From the NCBI GenBank assembly GCA_023213315.1, contig JAKCPI010002995.1, positions 46,124 through 110,123 of the forward strand: DNA of 64,000 bases, in the 5' to 3' direction. Source of the DNA: Euborellia annulipes. Lineage: Eukaryota > Arthropoda > Insecta > Dermaptera > Anisolabididae. Positions 57,475-64,000 of the stretch are shown piece after piece (the first letter of the stretch is position 1; every line of letters begins with the position of its first letter). Made by a program: the position numbers and the translations under genes. The notes under the pieces are model-generated. The model was not told the origin of the DNA, searched no databases, and worked only from the letters and a program-made list of their open reading frames with translations.

Positions 57475-57665
57475 ACTCTTTCCTAGCTATAGCCTATATG
57501 TTAATGTAAAAACTCGATGTCGATATTTTGATGGCAATTCAAGTTTTGAGACGCCTTGTGTTAAAAAAGTGGGTCCAACAAAATGATCTGTCTTTCTCTA
57601 TGCCTGTATTCAACGTAAAGCAAGAAAGAAATGAGCTACGGAATAGAAATTTTATATTTTAGCCC
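57475..57665 (+). repeat. Repeat B fragment, decayed
   Basis: TTTACTCTTTCCTAGCTATA, AACTCGATGTCGATATTTTG and GAGCTACGG words of the outer third. Confidence 0.55.
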
Positions 57666-57805
57666 TTGTTCAGTGCTGGTAGACTGGAACTTGCTTCCTG
57701 TCCCAAGCGAGACATAATTTAATTCAATTGAATTGGCTATCAATCAAAATAAAAAGAAAGGGGTTCTAAATGGCTACGAAAAAGACTTTAAACAAATTTT
57801 AAAAA
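57665..57805 (+). repeat. Second SINE-like family, decayed copy
   Basis: Same word order as 26460-26580: CTTCCTGTCCCAAGCGAGAC, GAATTGGCTATCAATC, GGGGTTCTAAATGGC, then an A-rich end. Confidence 0.4.
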
Positions 57806-58188
57806 ATTCAAAATTTTTTATTATTCTCACAGTAGAAGCTCCCTCAAATATTTTGTTAAAATTCCATCTGTTAATAGATTAGGTATTAATATTTTATCGT
57901 TTAGACTTGGAAAAAAGAGAATATAATAAATAATGTATATAGCCATTCGTGAGAAGGTATTTCCATATGGAATGACGTTCTAAACATACTTGAATAGTTT
58001 TATTATTTCCCCTCTAGAAGAACGTAATCTTTTTTGATCCGACGAGACAAGAAGACGCCAAAGGCTCCTTAGGAACAGTTATTAAAAATATAAATGGCTT
58101 ACAATAAAATTATTCTCAATCCTCTTTAAAATAAATTGTAAGAATGACACGAGAATTTCCTATCTATATCTAATACTAGTGTTGCAGT

Positions 58189-58511
58189 CAGGGATGGGCA
58201 GGATCGTTATCCTTTTAGATCTATCTATCTGATCCAGAATTTTCGAATCTGGATTGTTTGTTTAAGAATAGCCTAATGCCTATTTTTATATATCGTTCAT
58301 CCAGACGCCTAAAAATGTGCAAATTTGACCTAACTAAATTTTAATTCGGCAATTTTATTAGGAACTGGATCGGATTTTCTAATCAGACCAGATTTTTGGA
58401 TCGCGGATATAGATTTGAGGATCAGCGTTCTTTTTTCTAAAATCGGATCGGATTAGCAGATCCGAAAAGCACGAATCGCTAATCCTTTTTAAAGGATTTT
58501 GACCATCCCTG
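58189..58511 (+). mobile_element. hAT-like MITE (323 bp)
   Basis: Inverted ends CAGGGATGGGCAGGATC and CAGGGATGGTCAAAATC, with duplications GTTGCAGT and GTTGTAGT (7 of 8). The interior repeats ATCGGATCGGATTAGC-like words. Confidence 0.85.
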
Positions 58512-58519
58512 GTTGTAGT

Positions 58520-59375
58520 ATTATATAATACATCTATGAATGAAAAAGTCCTATTGCTAAGCAAAATTAAATGTATCCAAGTACATTATTAAAGTTAATT
58601 ATTTAAGAAAATTAGGCCGCTCTTTTATTTGTGCTTTAGTGATGATTTTTCGATAGAATTCAACAGGACTTTTCTAACAACAAAAACACAAGTATCTTGT
58701 TCATAAAACGTCTGTAGTAAGTAGGCCTAAATCTTAATTCTAATTATTCACATTATGAATCCTCTCCGATGAATGTAAACTAGAAATAGGTGAAAAATAT
58801 CATTATTAAATCTCGCTACATATAAATGGTGGGGACGGCCAGAACAGTAGACGAGAGGTATCATTAATCTGAGTTAATAGAACCTCCCAAAAAATCTACG
58901 ATTCTTTTAAATTCATTATTATCTTATCATATACCTGAACACTATGATCACTGAGAAAAGATCTCCATTTTTTCTCTCCATTTTTCCTCTGAGAAAATAT
59001 AATTGGGATTTTCGAGTAGCGTTGACATCCTGTAATAAATATTCTTTGGAAAAGACTATTTTTTAAAAAGGTATTTTTGAGTAATTTTTTTACAGTAAAC
59101 CGAATTTGATTCTGAATTAATTTCGAATCAAAACTTGACTTTTTGCCCAGCTTCCTTAATTAATCAAGTAAATTACCTCAAAACCATTACCATTTGGCAA
59201 GGTGATGATCTTCATTTTATTACTCTAAATATTTATTTACCTGCTGCGATTTATTGTTATTGTTTAATTCGTAAAATAACATCCAATTGGAAATATTCCA
59301 ATTATTAGTTTAACATTAACTTGATATATATTCCTTGTTATTTTATTGAATTTCAAATGTTTTCTCATAAAAGTG
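58520..59375. other. Spacer with a possible TATA/initiator pair
   Basis: ATATAAATGG at about 58820 is followed about 30 bp later by GAACAGTAG. The first long frame after it (ATG at 58951, 40 codons) has no signal peptide and no donor I can match, so no gene is called. Confidence 0.25.
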
Positions 59376-59379
59376 TCAA

Positions 59380-59721
59380 TCAAAGTCTAGAATAGGATGG
59401 ATGCTTATCAGAGTAGATGGACGATCCATCTCGGATATGTAACGGCCGATAGGGCCTTGGCGTGCGTGAGACGTGCGCGTGACACTTTATTGCTTCCTGA
59501 CATCTCACACTCTTTGGCACGCGAGGCATTGCGGCCCCGTGTGTCTTCTCAAAGGGCTCCAAACACCTGAAGAGCCTGCATGATAAAGGGTCTATTAGCA
59601 ATTCTAATCCATTTGCGTCATCACATCTCAAATATCCATCCATCCCTCTACCTCCATATAACCAGAGTCTTCCAAGAAGACCATTCAAATTCCTACCCTG
59701 TCTGAATAGTTCAGATGACAA
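59380..59721 (-). CDS. Unrecognised 113-aa reading frame in a GC-rich island (doubtful)
   Basis: An ATG-to-TGA frame on the minus strand coincides with a sharply GC-richer island (about 59390-59700) that matches none of the repeats here. The product starts MSSELFRQGRNLNGLLGRLW, has four cysteines, several Arg-Pro and His residues, and no signal peptide or membrane segment. The plus strand is also open for 57 codons from 59398, so the frame may be chance in GC-rich DNA. It might instead be one exon of a longer gene, an RNA gene or a regulatory island. Confidence 0.25.
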   Translation of the reverse strand: MSSELFRQGRNLNGLLGRLWLYGGRGMDGYLRCDDANGLELLIDPLSCRLFRCLEPFEKTHGAAMPRVPKSVRCQEAIKCHAHVSRTPRPYRPLHIRDGSSIYSDKHPSYSRL

Positions 59722-60004
59722 GTGAGAAAAAAATTTGCAAGCATTCTATCTCCGTAAATTAGAATTAATTCTATGCAGAAATATTAAACAAAATCAGTAT
59801 TTTGCTTATTTTTGAAAGTGGAAAAATCTTAAACTTAATCTTATAAAAATTAAAATTCCTCTGAAAATAGAGTGAACGTGTTAGTCAATCCCTGACATAA
59901 ACGTAGAATCTAGCTCAATTCCATTTAATTTAAATAAATGAAGATAACTAAATCATCATCTTTTCGTAACAATGGACATTATAATACTTCAAATCGTTAA
60001 AAGG

Positions 60005-60460
60005 TTGAAATTTGTTATTTAAGTTAGATAACTCCCTGGCATGGAACACGAAGCTTTTGAACAAAATAGACCAAAAAATACTAGTACTTTATTGATGTAC
60101 CTACTTTTTCAAATTTTTTTTTTCGATTTTCTTAAAATTCGCTTCAATGATTTTGATTAAAATTCATAAATCAATCATTTTTTAGATGATCTTTAAAATG
60201 TAGGCCAATATTTTCATTTTACACTTAAAATTGTTTGAAGCACACTTTACTTTATGCCATAAGAAAGATAGGAGAAATAGCAGCCATGATAATAAAATAT
60301 AAACTTTTTTATAATTATAAATTTCGCAGCGCGAATTCTAATGCACCGTACTATCGGAAATACATGTCAACTAAAAAAATCTGATGTGACAAACACGGAA
60401 CAGAACTTTCATTTAACTAAGCTAAGAGAAATTGTGCCTCCAGTTACACCAAATTTTTGC
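60005..60460 (+). repeat. Repeat B fragment
   Basis: ATTTAAGTTAGATAACTCCC, AAATACTAGTACTTTATTGA, inner part and the hairpin start ATCTGATGTGACAAACACGG. Confidence 0.7.
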
Positions 60461-61429
60461 CCTTTTGAAGATCCTAACTAGTAAAATTACTTAACCTTTT
60501 TATTACTAGATCCTTAATTATAAAAGATTCAAAATATAATTTTGACTGCTATATGAGTATTATTTCGCTCAGAAATCTTTTCTCTTTCCCTTCAGAGATT
60601 TTCTTCGCCAAAATAAAGGTCAAGATGCCCTTCGTACCTGTCTAAAGGAAATTCTGCATTTACTTGTTAGAAGAGGTAGTAAGTAGTTGAATTATCAAAA
60701 TAATGAAAATATTTCTGACTCAAAAGAATCTTAAATCATTATTTTATATTTTAACCAGGACTTCCTTCTTTTGTTTAATATAAACGTGGCATGCCAAATG
60801 TTAATTTAATGAGACAGCTTATGAATAAAAAAAAAGCAATTTTTTGGCCGTTGAAAAATTTGATAGCCCATTAAATTAATTCAATACTTGAGACATAATT
60901 AACTTTAATTTTTTGTTTTTTAATTAGGCCTACACTAGATATTTTGGATTTTTGTACAATAATATTTTAATTAATGGCTTATTATAATTGTTTATTTTAT
61001 TCGTTCTTAAATGTTTGGTGTTGGTTCTTAAATAAACAAATTAGAAATTAGTAATATTACATATGCATATAGAACTGTTAACTTTATTTATTTCCTTGAT
61101 TGTTCCAATAATCTTCTGGTCAGGTGCGTTTCTATCCCAAGTACATTGAAGGATTTGTTTATATTTAAATAAGAAGAGTTTGTTAACTTTGTTTGGATCA
61201 TTGCTCGAGTCGATCTTATCAAGATTTAAATATCTGAATAATTTTATAGTATTTGAAAGAAAATGTTCACGAAAAGGCAAACTAATGCCAGGAATTTTAA
61301 TTACAGAAATTCGTCTTTCGTAAAGACAAATCTGATAACTTCATTTAATATAAAATAATTTTAATCGCCCCTCTCCCAAATGGAAACATTCAAAAAACTA
61401 AATATATTAGACTCAACCCCCTCCCCTAG

Positions 61430-61597
61430 AAATCCCTGGACCCTCAATATATATTATACCTAAATAACAACGGTTATAACCGTTAATACGATATATCGTA
61501 TTAAGTCTTATATGACCTGAGTTGCCGAAAAGACTGTGTGAATGTGTGTGTGAGTGTTGAGTGTGAATGAGAAAAAAGTGTGAGTGTTAAAAAAAAT
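61430..61597 (+). mobile_element. SINE tail half
   Basis: CTGGACCCTCAATATATATT, AACGGTTAT, GAGTTGCCGAAAAGACTGTG, TGTGAG repeats and a poly-A run. The head is missing. Confidence 0.8.
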
Positions 61598-61936
61598 CCT
61601 CCCCCCCCTCCCCCCTAGAAATATTGCTCCTAAAAAGGTTTATTTGCCTGTTACTTCTCTAAATTAAATGTTGTTACACAAAAAAATGATTTATTTTATT
61701 ATACTACATTTAAAATTGAACATTTGTAATCAAAAAATTTTAAACCACCTTTCTTAATTATATAAAAATAATTAATCCCAAGAAATGATTTAATTTAAAG
61801 AAAAAAGACGTGGCAAAATCCATGTTTGAAGGGCTTTGGTCATTTGCCAGCGAGCCTCTTCATGTGTGTTTGTATTTTCAAACAAAGCAGAAGAGGCAAG
61901 AAGAGGGGGAACAGAAAAAGAATGAGGGACCCTTGA

Positions 61937-61969
61937 TATAAAAGACCTGGAACCATTAGATCCTCTTCA
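61937..61969 (+). promoter_or_regulatory. TATA box and initiator of gene 5
   Basis: TATAAAAG at 61937-61944 is followed 32 bp later by TTCACTG, an arthropod-type initiator with the start at about A61969. The leader to the ATG at 62001 is 32 bases. This is the clearest core promoter in the window. Confidence 0.7.
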
Positions 61970-62000
61970 CTGTGCTCTTCTTCATCTACTGGACATCAGA

Positions 62001-63947
62001 ATGATTGGCAGAAAATTTTTCGTGTTCTGTTTACCCCTCACATGGCTTTTGGTTATCGCCCTGGCTGGACCCATCTCGTCACCAGGTGAGATTTGTTAAT
62101 GTTCGAAAGAAAGGAATTAAACTTTTTAGTGAAGGTATATTTAGCGGTGACCAACCCAAATAATCTTGAGGAACATTTTGGAAAACCATCGTAACTCCTT
62201 GGGCAGCATATTAGATTATATATCCTCAGACACACTAGAGGCATTTTTTTGGGGTGAAAAAAAATAATAATAATAAATCATTATATTGTATAAATGTGAT
62301 GAATCTGCGGGCCGGAAAAAGTGTAGCAGGTTGTTGTAAAATTAATTGTTGACTGTTTTGTTTGTTGAAAAAATAAAGTTTGTTTTTATTGATGATTACT
62401 AAATAAGCGGTTTACATTTTATAGCGCCTTAATGACAGTAACTTATTAATATAATTTAAGACACAAGAAAATGTAAACCGCTTATTTAGTAAACATCAAT
62501 AAAAACCAACTTTATTTTTTCAACAAACAAAACAGCCAACAATTAATTTTACAACAACCTGCTACAAAAGTTCAAGGCGGGCCCCATGCGGCGGTTTGGC
62601 CACTCCTGGTTTAACCATCTATTTGGCCAAAAGCTTCATGTTACGTCCCAGAGGGTATCGAACTTAAATATAAAATTTCAACCTCCTAGCTCTTTTCGTG
62701 CTCGAGATATTTTTTTCTCAGTCTGACACACAGACAGACCATTTTTGCGGGACCCATTTTTTTTTTTTGACTCAGGAGACCTCGAAACTCCATCAAAATC
62801 TCGATATCGAATTTCTCTCTCTCTTCCTATATATTTACCAGCGGCGTAACTAGCCTTTCAGGGCGGAGGGGGCGAAGTTCAACAGGGGCGCCGTTTTTCG
62901 ACCGGCCTTTTTTTTCTTTTTTGTTTTTTAGTAGGCCTATACGAATCTCGCTCGACCTTTTTTTTTTAGTATTCGAATCTCGTTTGATCTATTTTTTTTT
63001 TGGAAATTTTCTCCTTATTTGTGATATAAAATGAATTTATTATGAAATTAAAAAAAAAGCCGGAGATTTTGGGGGAAAGCTGGATGCGCGAGGGGCGCCA
63101 AAAGTTTGATGCGCCTGGGACGGGGAGGGGGGCGAGCGCCCCCTTCGCCCCCACCTGGATACGCTAATGATATGTATGTATGTATGTCTATACGTAAGAA
63201 AAATTGTCTCTAAAATAAAAAGAGAAAAGAAATCCGCCATTTTTTTTTCTTTCTCTATTTTGATTGGCTATTTTGAAAGGGCCAATAACAAATAAATCTA
63301 TTTAATTATTTTATGATTTGGGAGGAGTTAAATTCCTTTTTACAACGCTTTTTTTAAAAGAAGGCTAAAAAATTCTTTCTTTAAAAAAGAGGAATTTAAC
63401 TCCTCCCAAACCATAAAATAATTAAATAAATTTATTTGTTATTGGTTCCTTTAAAATATCCAATCAAAAATAGAAAAGAAAAAAAAAAGAAAATGGCGGA
63501 TTTCTTTTCTCTAAAGAGACATTTTTCCTTTTAGAATGGAAATATTTAACCTAGGGTGGCCAGCCCAAATGTTCCTGCGGCCACTTTGGAAACGCATCAT
63601 AACTCCGCTGGCAGCATATAAAATAATATAGCCCCATATTAGATTTAAACCCACTAGAGACATTTTTTTTGGAGTGAAAAATTAAAATAAATATAAGATT
63701 TAAACTTACCACCATAGGTACTTGTTGAAACATTTTGTAAATTAAAATTAAATATCAGTAAGAGTCAGCAAAAATATAGAATTAAGTAATAATTTATCTA
63801 TAGTAGATACAATAAATTGCAGGTTTGGTAAAACGTTCTCCGAGTCGAGCCCTGATGTACACAGGATATTTTGCTGGAAATCAAGGTGAAGCCTCTAATC
63901 GGAAGTATCATGCCAGATCTCAAGAAGATATTCCAACAAGGTGGTAA
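62001..63947 (+). CDS. Gene 5: secreted propeptide with Lys-Arg site, 2 coding exons, 69 aa
   Basis: Exon 1 is 62001-62085 and exon 2 is 63823-63947. The donor is CCAG|GTGAGA and the acceptor AATTGCAG|GTTT, phase 1, frame ending TAA. Residues 1-22 are a signal peptide (MIGRKFFVFC then LPLTWLLVIALA). A short spacer GPISSPGLV ends at Lys32-Arg33. The predicted mature peptide of 36 residues begins SPSRALMYTGYFAGN, has a second basic pair (Arg-Lys) in SNRKYHAR, and ends IPTRW. It has no cysteine. This is the layout of a neuropeptide or peptide-hormone precursor, but the sequence matches no family I recognise, and there is no C-terminal Gly for amidation. ACAAG|GTGGTAA at the stop could be a weak donor, so a longer form running past the window is possible. 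Confidence 0.74.
62140..62610. mobile_element. Fold-back element in gene 5 intron
   Basis: The core inverted repeat at 62324-62566 has arms GTAGCAGGTTGTTGTAAAAT to CTAAATAAGCGGTTTACATT. Outer flanks GGTGACCAACCC and GGTTTGGCCACTCC (reverse GGAGTGGCCAAACC) look like hAT-type ends. A partial sister starts at about 63549. Confidence 0.6.
62615..62838 (-). repeat. Repeat B fragment in the gene 5 intron
   Basis: CCAAAAGCTTCATGTTACGT, TCAACCTCCTAGCTCTTTTC, CACACAGACAGACCATTTTT and TCTCGATATCGAATT. The outer end is replaced by the hAT-like element. Confidence 0.7.
62839..63168 (+). mobile_element. hAT-like element in gene 5 intron
   Basis: Starts CAGCGGCGTAACTAG and ends with the reverse of CATTAGCGTATCCAGG. 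Flanks ATATTTAC and ATATGTAT agree at 6 of 8. Between lie GGGGGCGAAG and GGGGCGCC words, typical of the GC-rich hAT ends in this window. Confidence 0.55.
63190..63535. repeat. Fold-back repeat in gene 5 intron
   Basis: Left arm AAAAGAAATCCGCCATTTTT to GGAGGAGTTAAATTCC, right arm its reverse, centre about 63360. The end is about 290 bp from the exon 2 acceptor. Confidence 0.8.
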
Positions 63948-63963
63948 TATAAATATAATTTAA

Positions 63964-63969
63964 AATAAA
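63964..63969 (+). terminator. Poly(A) signal candidate of gene 5
   Basis: AATAAA lies 16 bp after the gene 5 stop codon, near the window edge. The cleavage region would lie at the edge or beyond it. Confidence 0.35.
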
Positions 63970-64000
63970 ATAGACAACAATCGCTAATTATTATTTTAAA

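Noticed and set aside
58945..59071. Small gene after the TATA-like site at 58820
   Set aside because: The 40-codon frame has no signal peptide, no clear donor and ordinary AT-rich composition.

Overview
The window is nuclear DNA of an animal, most likely an arthropod. It is strongly AT-rich and gene-poor, with spliced genes, TATA/initiator promoters and AATAAA signals. It is crowded with short non-autonomous transposons: hAT-like elements with 8-bp target duplications, pogo-like elements flanked by TA, a TTAA-type MITE, a tRNA-derived SINE with a poly-A tail, and Penelope-like fragments. There is no prokaryotic organisation and no long open reading frame. The species cannot be named from sequence alone; an insect is my best guess.

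Genes. I can assemble five small, complete, spliced genes, all for secreted proteins: (1) 10818-12499 +, 215 aa, Gly/Ala-rich; (2) 20801-18218 -, 126 aa, Gly/Gln/Ser-rich; (3) 27040-25531 -, 100 aa, Gly/Phe/Ala-rich; (4) 38093-40605 +, 81 aa, small cysteine-poor secreted protein; (5) 62001-63947 +, 69 aa, propeptide with a Lys-Arg cleavage site. In every one the first coding exon is a signal peptide ending in a phase-1 intron. In genes 1, 3 and 5 the next exon brings a Lys-Arg-Ser-Pro junction close to the splice site. The set looks like one design: a secretion leader exon joined to different mature exons. A 113-aa GC-rich reading frame at 59380-59721 and two possible non-coding first exons (ending 29539 + and 48376 -) are weaker candidates.

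Layout. 1-10.7 kb: repeats only, including a 2.9-kb hAT-like element carrying a CpG-rich 25-bp minisatellite (5626-8520). 10.7-12.7 kb: gene 1. 12.7-18.2 kb: AT-rich spacer with a pogo-like element. 18.2-20.9 kb: gene 2, with a 1-kb fold-back in its intron. 21-25.5 kb: SINE with a nested TTAA element and other small repeats. 25.5-27.1 kb: gene 3. 27-38 kb: repeats, including an 11-unit 118-bp tandem array. 38-40.7 kb: gene 4, whose intron holds nested transposons against the acceptor site. 41-43.7 kb: a second, inverted copy of the minisatellite element. 43.7-61.9 kb: repeats, including a 1.93-kb near-perfect palindrome and a 0.7-kb Penelope-like palindrome with mirrored hammerhead-ribozyme-like cores. 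61.9-64 kb: gene 5.

The genes are on both strands and several kb apart, so each presumably has its own promoter; TATA boxes are visible for genes 1, 2, 3 and 5. All splice junctions were inferred from reading-frame phase and GT-AG sites and have no transcript support here.
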